From Hyphomicrobiales bacterium (GTDB lineage: Bacteria; Pseudomonadota; Alphaproteobacteria; Rhizobiales; Beijerinckiaceae), in assembly GCA_027489835.1 (NCBI GenBank), contig JAIXZF010000460.1:1-8636 (forward strand): a DNA stretch of 8,636 bases, in the 5' to 3' direction. A program made the translations under genes and the position numbers. Shown here piece after piece: positions 1-6,104 of this stretch (the first letter of the stretch is position 1; every line of letters starts with the position of its first letter). Under the pieces are notes generated by a model. That model did no database searches and had not been told where the DNA came from. It saw nothing but the letters and a program-made list of their open reading frames with translations.

Positions 1-183
1 AAGGACGAGCGCCTGTGCGCCATCTGCGCGCCGATCCCCGGCATGAACCCGAAGCGCGGCGTCCAATTCGGAAAGCCTTTCGCAACTCCCCGCGGCCCCG
101 CCATGGTGCCGCCGATCCACCCGAACTGCCGATGCACGCTCTTCCTGCGCCAGTGGGAGCCGGAGCAACTGGCCAATGGGTGA
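1..183 (+). CDS. Mu F-like head morphogenesis protein, C-terminal end (partial)
   Basis: The reading frame is open from the first base and ends at TGA 181-183, giving the last 60 residues of a protein whose start lies outside the window. It carries the hallmark end of the phage Mu F family: a CAIC cysteine pair near residues 6-9, a conserved GMNP..G stretch, then PPIHPNCRCT at about residues 38-47. In this family the protein is a minor head component associated with the portal and present in low copy in the capsid; the Cys/His arrangement is its most conserved feature. The downstream protease, scaffold and capsid genes fit this assignment. The stop overlaps the next gene's start by 8 bases, so the two are probably translationally coupled. 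Whether the missing part includes a portal fusion or extra effector domain cannot be seen. Confidence 0.88.
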   Translation, partial: KDERLCAICAPIPGMNPKRGVQFGKPFATPRGPAMVPPIHPNCRCTLFLRQWEPEQLANG

Positions 184-616
184 GGCGCGTCCGCTCTACG
201 AGACGCCCGAAAACCTTGAGCGCGAGGCAGACGTGGTGCGCCGGCTGGAGGCGCGCTGGCAGGCCGAGGCCATCAAGCTGCCGATCTCCTACAAGCTCGA
301 CTACGTCTTCGTCCGCGACGGCAAGGAGGTGCGCTCCTTCTGCGAGATCAAGGTGCGCCGGTACACGTGGGAGGAGATCGACCGCATGGGCGGCTACATG
401 ATCTCGCTCGCGAAGTGGACCGCGGCCGAGAGCTTCTGCACGATCTCGGGCCTGCCTTTCATCGTCGCGGTGAGCGCTGCCGGCGAGATCCGCTTCGCCT
501 CGATCCGGGCCTTCGACCATGACGGCGTGGTCCATGGCGGCCGGGCCGACCGGGGGGATTGGCAGGACAAGGAGCCGATGGTCCTGCTCTCGGTGGGCCG
601 CTTTCGCCCCCTCTAG
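176..616 (+). CDS. Small phage protein with PD-(D/E)XK nuclease-like signature
   Basis: A 146-residue protein whose ATG overlaps the end of the MuF gene (ATGGGTGA). I do not recognise a named family. The pattern matches the PD-(D/E)XK nuclease core: acidic residues in an N-terminal helix (E15/E17), then a strand with D42 (KLDYVFV), a charged turn (RDGKE), a second strand carrying E57-I-K59 (FCEIKVRR), then a helix with K80. Predicted strands after that (PFIVAVS, EIRFASI) would complete an alpha/beta sheet. If active it would cut DNA or RNA in a metal-dependent way, perhaps for DNA processing during packaging or after entry. It could also be an inactive structural relative. It sits at the end of the upstream transcription unit, directly before a hairpin terminator. 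Family-level identity is inference from motif spacing only. Confidence 0.6.
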   Translation: MGEARPLYETPENLEREADVVRRLEARWQAEAIKLPISYKLDYVFVRDGKEVRSFCEIKVRRYTWEEIDRMGGYMISLAKWTAAESFCTISGLPFIVAVSAAGEIRFASIRAFDHDGVVHGGRADRGDWQDKEPMVLLSVGRFRPL

Positions 617-640
617 GGCTTCATGCCCTAGGGCCGTTTT
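613..640 (+). terminator. Hairpin with short T run ending the MuF/nuclease-like unit
   Basis: CTAGGGC (613-619) and GCCCTAG (625-631) form a perfect 7-bp stem around a 5-base loop, overlapping the stop codon of the gene at 176-616. TTTT follows at 637-640, displaced five bases from the stem. The offset and shortness of the T run make it an imperfect Rho-independent terminator. A second perfect stem, GCGGG/CCCGC at 641-655, follows at once without T residues. On the other strand neither stem is followed by T residues, so a plus-strand direction is favoured. Confidence 0.5.
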
Positions 641-827
641 GCGGGTCATTCCCGCCCATCGTCATGAAGAACCCGGACGCCAGCGCGCGGATGATGCGCG
701 CCGTGGTGCGCAGCGCCGTCTCGCCGGCCACGGACCAGCACGAGCCCGCCATCTCTTCGAGCTCCCGTGAGAGAGCCGTCAGCCGGGCATAGACATCGAG
801 GTCCGATATCGAGCGTGGCGCGCGCAT
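621..827 (-). CDS. Small hypothetical protein on the minus strand (68 aa)
   Basis: This open frame starts at ATG 827-825 and ends at TGA 623-621; an in-frame stop lies just upstream of the ATG, so this is the only full-length ATG start. Third codon positions are overwhelmingly G or C, as in the real genes here, and no plus-strand gene with known features covers the stretch, so it is a credible gene despite lacking a good Shine-Dalgarno sequence. The product looks helical: an N-terminal segment rich in Leu, Arg and Glu (about residues 9-27), one Cys and one Trp in the middle (CWS), then an Arg/Ala/Ile amphipathic helix (about 37-52) and a short polar tail. I see no helix-turn-helix or other known domain. 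It would diverge from the lipoprotein gene across a spacer with two inverted repeats. A chance open frame in GC-rich DNA remains possible. Confidence 0.45.
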   Translation of the reverse strand: MRAPRSISDLDVYARLTALSRELEEMAGSCWSVAGETALRTTARIIRALASGFFMTMGGNDPQNGPRA

Positions 828-828
828 C

Positions 829-877
829 GACAGACCGTGGCCCGTCTGTCATAACAGCGCAATCTCATAGCTATGAG
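829..877. promoter_or_regulatory. Two adjacent inverted repeats in a divergent spacer
   Basis: GACAGAC (829-835) and GTCTGTC (844-850) form a perfect inverted repeat with 8 bases between. Thirteen bases on, CTCATAGCTATGAG (864-877) is a perfect 14-bp palindrome. Both lie between the minus-strand gene starting at 827 and the lipoprotein gene starting at 917, where promoters and operators would be expected. The local sequence is more AT-rich than its surroundings. I cannot assign convincing -35 and -10 boxes. Related elements recur at 6594-6623. The operator role is inference. Confidence 0.42.
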
Positions 878-916
878 AAAACGGCTCTCATGGTCCTGAC
901 ATTGCTGGGAACCCCG

Positions 917-1306
917 ATGCTCAAGCTCCTCTCGCCCGCGCTCCTCGCCGTCGCCCTCTCGGGCTGCGCGCTGCTCCAGCCGGGCCAGCCCTCCACGTGC
1001 GAAATCTCGACGGCCTCGTGGGGCTGCTCGCAGCGCGACGCCGGCCCTGCGCCGGCCGCTGCCGCTCCTGCGGCTCCTGCGGCCCCCGCTGCGCCTGCCG
1101 CGCCCGCTCCTGAGCCCGTTGCCGTAGCTCCTGCCGCACCGGCCCCGCCGGAGAGGGAGAAGCCCGCGCCCGACAAGCCCGTCCCGGAGAAGCCGGAGCC
1201 GGAGAAGCCCGGCAAGCCCGACAAGCCGGAGAAGGACGACAAGCCCGGTCATGGCTTCGGCGACAAGAACCACGACCACGACGGCCCCAAGGGGCGCGAC
1301 AAGTAA
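917..1306 (+). CDS. Proline/lysine-rich lipoprotein
   Basis: A 129-residue predicted lipoprotein. From ATG 917 it has a short signal peptide: a Lys at position 3, a hydrophobic core, and the lipobox L-S-G-C with C17 as the lipidated residue. The next residues (A-L-L) carry no inner-membrane retention Asp, so outer-membrane sorting is expected. The mature part has two more Cys (C26, C35), then Ala-Pro repeats, then Pro-Lys-Glu/Asp repeats (KP..EKPEPEKPGKP), and a polar tail rich in His, Asp, Gly and Lys. This suits an extended spacer reaching across the periplasm. I chose 917 because GGGA (907-910) sits 6 bases upstream and the signal peptide is then of normal length; ATG 890 would add nine residues. 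Outer-membrane spanins are also small Pro-rich lipoproteins, but no partner gene is seen. A lysogenic-conversion or exclusion role is possible but unproven. Confidence 0.72.
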   Translation: MLKLLSPALLAVALSGCALLQPGQPSTCEISTASWGCSQRDAGPAPAAAAPAAPAAPAAPAAPAPEPVAVAPAAPAPPEREKPAPDKPVPEKPEPEKPGKPDKPEKDDKPGHGFGDKNHDHDGPKGRDK

Positions 1307-1330
1307 GCCATCGCCATCGGAGGCCTCCCC

Positions 1331-4300
1331 ATGACGCTCAAGGGCGCAGTCCGTCGCATCGAAGAGATGGCAAGGCGGTGGGAGGTCGAACTGGAGAAGC
1401 AGGCCCGGTGGCCTGCCGGCGCTCCAAGCTCCAAGGGCGGCCAGTTCGCCCCGGAGAACAGCGGGGCAGGCGGCTCGGGCTCCAAGCCCAAGATCAACGC
1501 CCCGCAGTACGGCATCGGCGGCTTCGCGGCGGCGCAGCAACAGTATTTCCAAGGCCTCTATGGCGGAGAGCCGGCCGCGCCCAAGGGGCCGCCGCCCGGT
1601 GCCAAGCCGCACCCCCAGAAGAACGACAAGGGGGAGCCGGTCACCGTCAATTACCCGACCAAGGCCTCCGATCCGCAGACGTGGAACGACCCTAAGTCGG
1701 CCGCCACCTTCGTGCCGGGCGGCAAGGCCCCGGACGCGCTCAACGGCGTCGCGCTCTCCTCGTGGAAGGCCCCCGACACCATCGAGGGCTGGAGCAAGGT
1801 CTCGGGCCAGAACCCCAAGATCGACGCGGACTACCCCTTCGAGCACTCGCCGGGCAAGAACGTCGGCGCTGGCGTCATCATCCGAGAGCCGGATGGCCGC
1901 CTGTGGATAACCCGTCCGACCAACGGTTTCGGCGGCTACGAGCACACGTGGCCCAAGGGCACCGTTGAGGGCGGCCTCAGCCTTCAGGCCTCCGCGATCA
2001 AGGAGGCCTATGAGGAGACGGGCCTCAAGGTGAAGATCGTCGGCGTCCTCGGCGACTTCGAGCGCACCACCTCCAAGGCCCGCTACTACGTGGCGGAGCG
2101 CGTCGGCGGCACCCCGGCAGACATGGGCTGGGAAAGCCAAGCCATGCGCCTCGTGCCCCCCTCGAAGCTCGGCAAGTACCTCAACCGCACGGTGGACAAG
2201 GAGATCGCCGAGGCCTTCGAGGGCGAGATGCTGCTCAAGCGGCTGGAGAAGGCCAAGGGCGCGCGCGGGGGCAAGTTCAACCCGGACCAGCCCCGGTGGC
2301 CCGCCGGCTCGCCGCTGGGCGGCCAGTGGATGAAGGTCGGCGCGGACGGCATCATCCTGCCGCCCAAGATCGCCGGAGGGCTGGAGGGCAAGAACCCGGC
2401 CTACCAGAAGAAGGCCGACGCGGCGCACGCCTTCGCGCAGGCCAACGACAAGGTCGTCCTCGCCGCCACGCTGGTCGCGCTCGACACCAAGGTGAAGGCC
2501 GATGCGGCGGCCGGCAAGGCGTCGTCGCATGTGAAGTGGAACGCGCAGCTTCACCAGTACGTGGCCAAGCTCGTGGGCGACATGGCCGCCGGCCCCAAGG
2601 CCGTGGCCAGCGCAGACGCGATCCGCGGGCCGCTCGATCTCTCGAAGCTCACCATGGTCGGCGCGAAGCCCGGCGGCTCCAACCCCGGCGCGCTCTATGC
2701 GGACGGCAAGGGCGGGACGCTGCTCGTGAAGGGCAACCTCAAGCTCCAACACGGGGCCGTGACCGCCAAGGTCAGCGACGACCGGGCGAAGAACGAGGTG
2801 CTGGCCGCCAAGCTCATCACGGCGGTGGGCGGCGGCGCTCCCGACATGAAGCTCGTGGATCTGAAGGGCCAGTACGGCGGCGGCCTCGGCGTCGCATCCC
2901 GCATGATGGACGGGGTGATTGGCTTCAACGCCGCCAACCCCGCGCACGTCGCCGCGATCCAGAAGGACTTCGCCCTCCACGCATGGCTCGGCAACTACGA
3001 CGTGCTGGGCATGGGCTACGACAATACGGTGATCTCGAAGGGCACCGGCAAGGCGGTGAACATCGATCCGGGCGGCGCAATCCTCTTCCGCGCGCAGGGG
3101 CTCCCCAAGGACAGCTTCGGCAAGGACGCCTCCGAGTGGGAGAGCATGCGCACCACCACCGCGGAGCAGAAGGCCGTCTTCGGCAAGATGACCGGCTCGC
3201 AGCTTCAGGAAAGCGCGAAAGCTCTGGCCACCATTGACGACGCCACGATCACCAAGCTCGTGGGCACCTACGGGCCGGGCGACGCCAAGGCGAAGGCCGA
3301 TCTCACGGCCACGCTCATCGCCCGCCGGGACGCCATCCTCGAAAAGGCCGGGCTCAAGACCTTCACCATGGCGCAGGGCGTCTCGGTCGCCCAGCCCGCG
3401 CCGACGCCCCCGGTGCCGCGCATCAAGGACGTGGTGAAACCCGCCGCCGGCTCCCCGCTGCCGACCGGCAAGCCTGCCTTCCTCGCCAGCACCCCGTCCG
3501 CGGTGGCCTACTATGGCGGCCTCGCCGACAAGGCCACGGCGCTGCACGCGGCCGGCGACCTCGAAGGGCTCAAGGCGCTCACGACCAACAAGAAGGGCGG
3601 CCCGGCGTGGCCCGCAGGCTCGCCCAACGGCAAGATGATGGCCTCCTTCCACGGGGCACTCCTCGCCGATCTGGAGGGCAAGCAGGGGCAGGCTGTGCAG
3701 GCCGTCGCCTCGGGCGCTGCCACCATGACGGCCGGCGGCAAGACGTGGCAGGCGCAGAACGGCGTGCTCAACCCGGTGCCGGCGAGCGTGCAGGCGCTTA
3801 GCCCCGATGAGGTCGACGCGCAGTTCAAGGCAGCATACCCCTCGCCGGGCGCAAAGCTCCCGTGGAACGAGGACAAGACCGGCTCGAAGTTCACCACGCC
3901 CCCAACGGGCGCGGCGGCGGTCATGGTCTACGCACTGGAGGGCAATCTCAATCAGGTGAAAGCCGTCCAAATGAAGCCCGATTGGGTGGAGGCGAAAGCG
4001 TTTCAGGCCAACGTGGTCGCCGCCATGGAGGCGAAGGCGGGCGGCGCTCCTGCCGCGCCGGCAGCGCCCGCCGCCCGCACCTTCACGGACGACGTGCAGG
4101 GCATGAACACGTTCAACGGCGGGAAGATCAAGGCCGCGCTCTACGAGACGAACAAGAGCTTCATGGGGGCCAAGGTCGCGGAAAACTCGGTCGCTCTCTA
4201 CACGGCAGGCGGGGCCAACGCATGGAAGGGGCAGTCCATTGCGCTGATGATTAAGGCCGCCGAGGCGGGGGAGATGAACGTCCTCCTCGGCATGACCCCC

Positions 4301-6094
4301 GGAACCAAGTTTGAGCAGGCGCTCCAGAGCAACCTCATCAACGCGCTCTCGACCAAGGTCACCGCTGCGCCGGCAGGGCTGAGCACGAGCAAGATCGAGG
4401 CCCTTTCGCGAGCGGCCTTCGGCAGCCCGCTCAAGACCATGATCTCCAACGTGGCGGCCGGAAATGTGAGCAACCTCACCACGGCCGAGATGATCGACGC
4501 TGCCTTGAAGGGCGACACGGGAAAGCTCCTTTCACTCTCCCCGTCAACGCTTTCTCAGAAGCAGTTCCAAGACGGCCTCATCAACGCGCTCGCGACGACG
4601 GTCACGAGTGCGCCGGCAGCCGCCCCGTCCGTCTCGCAGGCCGCCGCCGCGGTGGCGCAGGCCGCCTCGACTGCGCAGTTGAACGCCGCCGTCTCGGCAA
4701 TGCCCAACTTCGAGAAGGCCAAGCTCCCGGAGGGCAACAGCAACGCCGCGTCTCACAACCAGAAGGTGGGCGTGATCGCCAATCTGGCCGGCGCGAAGCA
4801 CGTCAACGGCCTTCTCTCACTCAACTACGGAACGAACACCTACGGCAAGAAGCAGGCGCAGCTTGCCAACGACGCGCTCGCGGCGCTGGGCTCGACCCAC
4901 AAGGTCACGCCCGGCCAGAAGAAGAACTCGCACCCGGCGCTCGTGGGCGGGGTGGTGCAGGCCGCCGCGCCCGCGCCGGCTGCGCCGCCGAAGGCCGCTG
5001 CGCCCGCGGCTCCGGCCGCCGCCCCCAAGCCCGTCTACAAGATCCCGGACGCCCCGGACTTCATGAACTGGAAAGGCCCCGGCGCGGGCCTCTCCAGCAA
5101 GCCGACAATCAATGAGCAGAACAAGACGCTCTCGCTGGAGATCAAGGCGCTCGGCGACAAGCTCGACACCCCTGCGCTCAAGGGGCTGACGTTCCAGAAG
5201 CTCGACAGCAACGGGCAGCCTACGGGCACCACCGCGCCGATCTCGCAGCACCCCTCGCAGCACATCAAGGCTTACCACGCCGACGTGCTCTACGCGGTGC
5301 AGAACCCCTATGTGCCGCCCAAGGTCATGTCGGCGCGGGAACTGGCCAAGGTTCCCGACCTCATCAAGAGCGTCCTGTCCTCGGTCAATGATCTGCCGGA
5401 TCTGCCAACGGCGGCCTCTGGGAAGAAGATCGGCCGCTATGCGCTTCTCGGGTCGGTGGCCGGCAAGCCGTTCGACGGATACCCGCCGGAATTGAAGTCG
5501 CCGAAGCTCGGCAACCTGAGCGTTAAGGATCTCTACTCGCAGTCAAAGGCCAACTTCAGCGCCCTCACGAACACCCAGCAACAGGCCATCCGGGACTACA
5601 CAGGCGGCGGCTATCAGAGCCAAAACAACGCCGAGACGGGCAAGGGCTCCAACATGGCAGCCCAGACCATCAACGGCCTCAAGAAAGCCTCGGTGCCACT
5701 CCCGGAAGGCACGGTGCTGTCCCGAAAGTTCACCTTCAAGAGCGACCACGCGGGCAACGTTGCGGCGCTCGCGTCGAGCGTTGGGTCGGTCATCAAGGAC
5801 TTCGGCATCATCTCGACCTCTACCAACCCAGAGGTGTGGAGCGGCGACGTGCATCTGCGCATCGTCACCGCGGCGGGGGTCAAGGGGCTCTATGTCGCAA
5901 ACAACCCGTCCGGTGGCGGCGGCTCGATTTCACTACACCCCGGCGAGAACGAAATCATTCTGCCCTTCGGCACGAAGTTCTATGTGAAGAGCGTCACCAA
6001 GGGCGGGAAAATCAACGACAAGACAGGAAGTTGGGGCAAGGGGAACGGCTCCGGCGTGCTCGTTGAGCTTGTCGCCCTCCCGGACATTCCATAG
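1331..6094 (+). CDS. Giant multidomain phage effector: Nudix, kinase-like, helical repeats, ADP-ribosyltransferase
   Basis: A 1587-residue protein with an excellent ribosome site (GGAGG 1319-1323, 7 bases before ATG 1331). Domains in order: a basic N-terminal helix; a W-P-A-G motif (26-41); Nudix domain (about 175-300); a second W-P-A-G motif (322-333); kinase-like domain (about 435-655); at least five helical repeats (about 722-1187), the first containing a third W-P-A-G; Ala-Pro linker (1210-1232); a N-W-x-G-P-G ... H-P-S-Q-H-I-K-A-Y-H segment (1244-1323); and a C-terminal ADP-ribosyltransferase (about 1395-1580). There is no signal peptide or membrane segment. The place between MuF and prohead protease suggests a capsid-packaged protein injected with DNA, as for T4 Alt and the phage polyvalent proteins; that is inference. 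Likely chemistry is ADP-ribosylation of host targets, with the Nudix domain acting on a nucleotide diphosphate-linked substrate. Overall multi-enzyme identity is well supported; substrates are unknown. Confidence 0.85.
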   Translation: MTLKGAVRRIEEMARRWEVELEKQARWPAGAPSSKGGQFAPENSGAGGSGSKPKINAPQYGIGGFAAAQQQYFQGLYGGEPAAPKGPPPGAKPHPQKNDKGEPVTVNYPTKASDPQTWNDPKSAATFVPGGKAPDALNGVALSSWKAPDTIEGWSKVSGQNPKIDADYPFEHSPGKNVGAGVIIREPDGRLWITRPTNGFGGYEHTWPKGTVEGGLSLQASAIKEAYEETGLKVKIVGVLGDFERTTSKARYYVAERVGGTPADMGWESQAMRLVPPSKLGKYLNRTVDKEIAEAFEGEMLLKRLEKAKGARGGKFNPDQPRWPAGSPLGGQWMKVGADGIILPPKIAGGLEGKNPAYQKKADAAHAFAQANDKVVLAATLVALDTKVKADAAAGKASSHVKWNAQLHQYVAKLVGDMAAGPKAVASADAIRGPLDLSKLTMVGAKPGGSNPGALYADGKGGTLLVKGNLKLQHGAVTAKVSDDRAKNEVLAAKLITAVGGGAPDMKLVDLKGQYGGGLGVASRMMDGVIGFNAANPAHVAAIQKDFALHAWLGNYDVLGMGYDNTVISKGTGKAVNIDPGGAILFRAQGLPKDSFGKDASEWESMRTTTAEQKAVFGKMTGSQLQESAKALATIDDATITKLVGTYGPGDAKAKADLTATLIARRDAILEKAGLKTFTMAQGVSVAQPAPTPPVPRIKDVVKPAAGSPLPTGKPAFLASTPSAVAYYGGLADKATALHAAGDLEGLKALTTNKKGGPAWPAGSPNGKMMASFHGALLADLEGKQGQAVQAVASGAATMTAGGKTWQAQNGVLNPVPASVQALSPDEVDAQFKAAYPSPGAKLPWNEDKTGSKFTTPPTGAAAVMVYALEGNLNQVKAVQMKPDWVEAKAFQANVVAAMEAKAGGAPAAPAAPAARTFTDDVQGMNTFNGGKIKAALYETNKSFMGAKVAENSVALYTAGGANAWKGQSIALMIKAAEAGEMNVLLGMTPGTKFEQALQSNLINALSTKVTAAPAGLSTSKIEALSRAAFGSPLKTMISNVAAGNVSNLTTAEMIDAALKGDTGKLLSLSPSTLSQKQFQDGLINALATTVTSAPAAAPSVSQAAAAVAQAASTAQLNAAVSAMPNFEKAKLPEGNSNAASHNQKVGVIANLAGAKHVNGLLSLNYGTNTYGKKQAQLANDALAALGSTHKVTPGQKKNSHPALVGGVVQAAAPAPAAPPKAAAPAAPAAAPKPVYKIPDAPDFMNWKGPGAGLSSKPTINEQNKTLSLEIKALGDKLDTPALKGLTFQKLDSNGQPTGTTAPISQHPSQHIKAYHADVLYAVQNPYVPPKVMSARELAKVPDLIKSVLSSVNDLPDLPTAASGKKIGRYALLGSVAGKPFDGYPPELKSPKLGNLSVKDLYSQSKANFSALTNTQQQAIRDYTGGGYQSQNNAETGKGSNMAAQTINGLKKASVPLPEGTVLSRKFTFKSDHAGNVAALASSVGSVIKDFGIISTSTNPEVWSGDVHLRIVTAAGVKGLYVANNPSGGGGSISLHPGENEIILPFGTKFYVKSVTKGGKINDKTGSWGKGNGSGVLVELVALPDIP
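1853..2230 (+). other. Nudix hydrolase-like domain inside the giant protein
   Basis: Residues 175-300. A beta strand (GAGVIIRE) and an R-P-x-N-G-F-G-G-Y-E-H-T-W-P-K-G approach lead into a 23-residue Nudix box (G210-L232; bases 1958-2026). The K-E-A-Y-E-E-T-G-L half is intact, keeping metal-binding Glu225, Glu228 and Glu229, while the first Glu of the consensus is Leu216 and Arg is replaced by Lys224. Nudix enzymes cleave nucleoside diphosphates linked to another group. Substrate cannot be read from the sequence. Confidence 0.85.
2633..3295 (+). other. Kinase-like domain (HipA/PI3-4-kinase type fold) inside the giant protein
   Basis: Residues about 435-655. The order of key residues follows the kinase fold: a Gly-rich loop (GAKPGGSNPGALY, 444-456), a lysine in a strand (K467 in LLVK), a helix glutamate (E489 in KNEVLAAKL), a catalytic-loop-like G554-N-Y-D557 followed by Y-D564-N565, and a metal-binding-like Asp in N-I-D579-P-G-G. 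Spacing between D557/N565 and D579 resembles HipA-like and phosphatidylinositol 3/4-kinase families rather than classical protein kinases. Family membership is inferred from the motif order alone. Confidence 0.6.
3494..4891 (+). repeat. Five diverged helical repeats within the giant protein
   Basis: A unit of about 75-85 residues recurs at roughly residues 722-784, 823-902, 929-1010, 1018-1091 and 1113-1187. Its core is a helix ending in A-x-x-G-(D/N/E), then L-L/L-K-x-L, a Pro-containing loop, and a second helix ending like L-I-N-A-L. Copies 3 and 4 are the closest: both contain CTCATCAACGCGCTC (4334-4348 and 4577-4591), exactly 243 bases or 81 codons apart. Copy 1 has a W-P-A-G insert in its loop; copy 5 has N-T-Y-G-K-K. 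Ala-Pro linkers separate several copies. The segment at 1244-1323 may be a sixth, more diverged unit. The function is unknown; a spacer or binding scaffold is plausible. Confidence 0.7.
5515..6070 (+). other. ADP-ribosyltransferase domain at the C terminus of the giant protein
   Basis: Residues about 1395-1580 match the exotoxin-type ADP-ribosyltransferase layout. A helix with L-T-N-T-Q-Q-Q-A-I-R-D-Y-T-G-G-G-Y (1412-1428) opens the domain; V-L-S-R1465 is the NAD-binding Arg position; G-I-I-S1495-T-S1497-T is the S-T-S motif; and G-E1539-N-E1541-I-I-L-P-F-G-T is the E-x-E loop with E1541 as catalytic Glu. E-x-E, rather than Q-x-E, is typical of arginine-modifying enzymes in this family. All required residues are present, so activity is expected. 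Confidence 0.85.
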
Positions 6095-6104
6095 GGTGCT
6101 GCTT

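Noticed and set aside
767..916. Longer N-terminus for the lipoprotein, from 767 or from ATG 890
   Set aside because: It would bury the signal peptide behind up to 50 polar residues and cross the dyad region; ATG 917 gives a normal lipoprotein signal with a ribosome site.
1050..1250. Short tandem DNA repeats in the lipoprotein gene as a possible CRISPR-like or mobile element
   Set aside because: The repeats are imperfect Ala/Pro and Lys/Pro codon runs within one open frame, with no repeat-spacer structure.
779..3970. Minus-strand open frame of 1063 residues opposite the lipoprotein and giant genes
   Set aside because: It mirrors the codon pattern of the plus-strand genes in GC-rich DNA, has a biased Arg/Gly/Leu composition and no recognisable domain, while the opposing plus frame has clear Nudix and kinase-like motifs.
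6063..6104. TTG start for the 6105 gene overlapping the giant gene
   Set aside because: There is no ribosome site at suitable distance, while ATG 6105 has AGGG 8 bases upstream.
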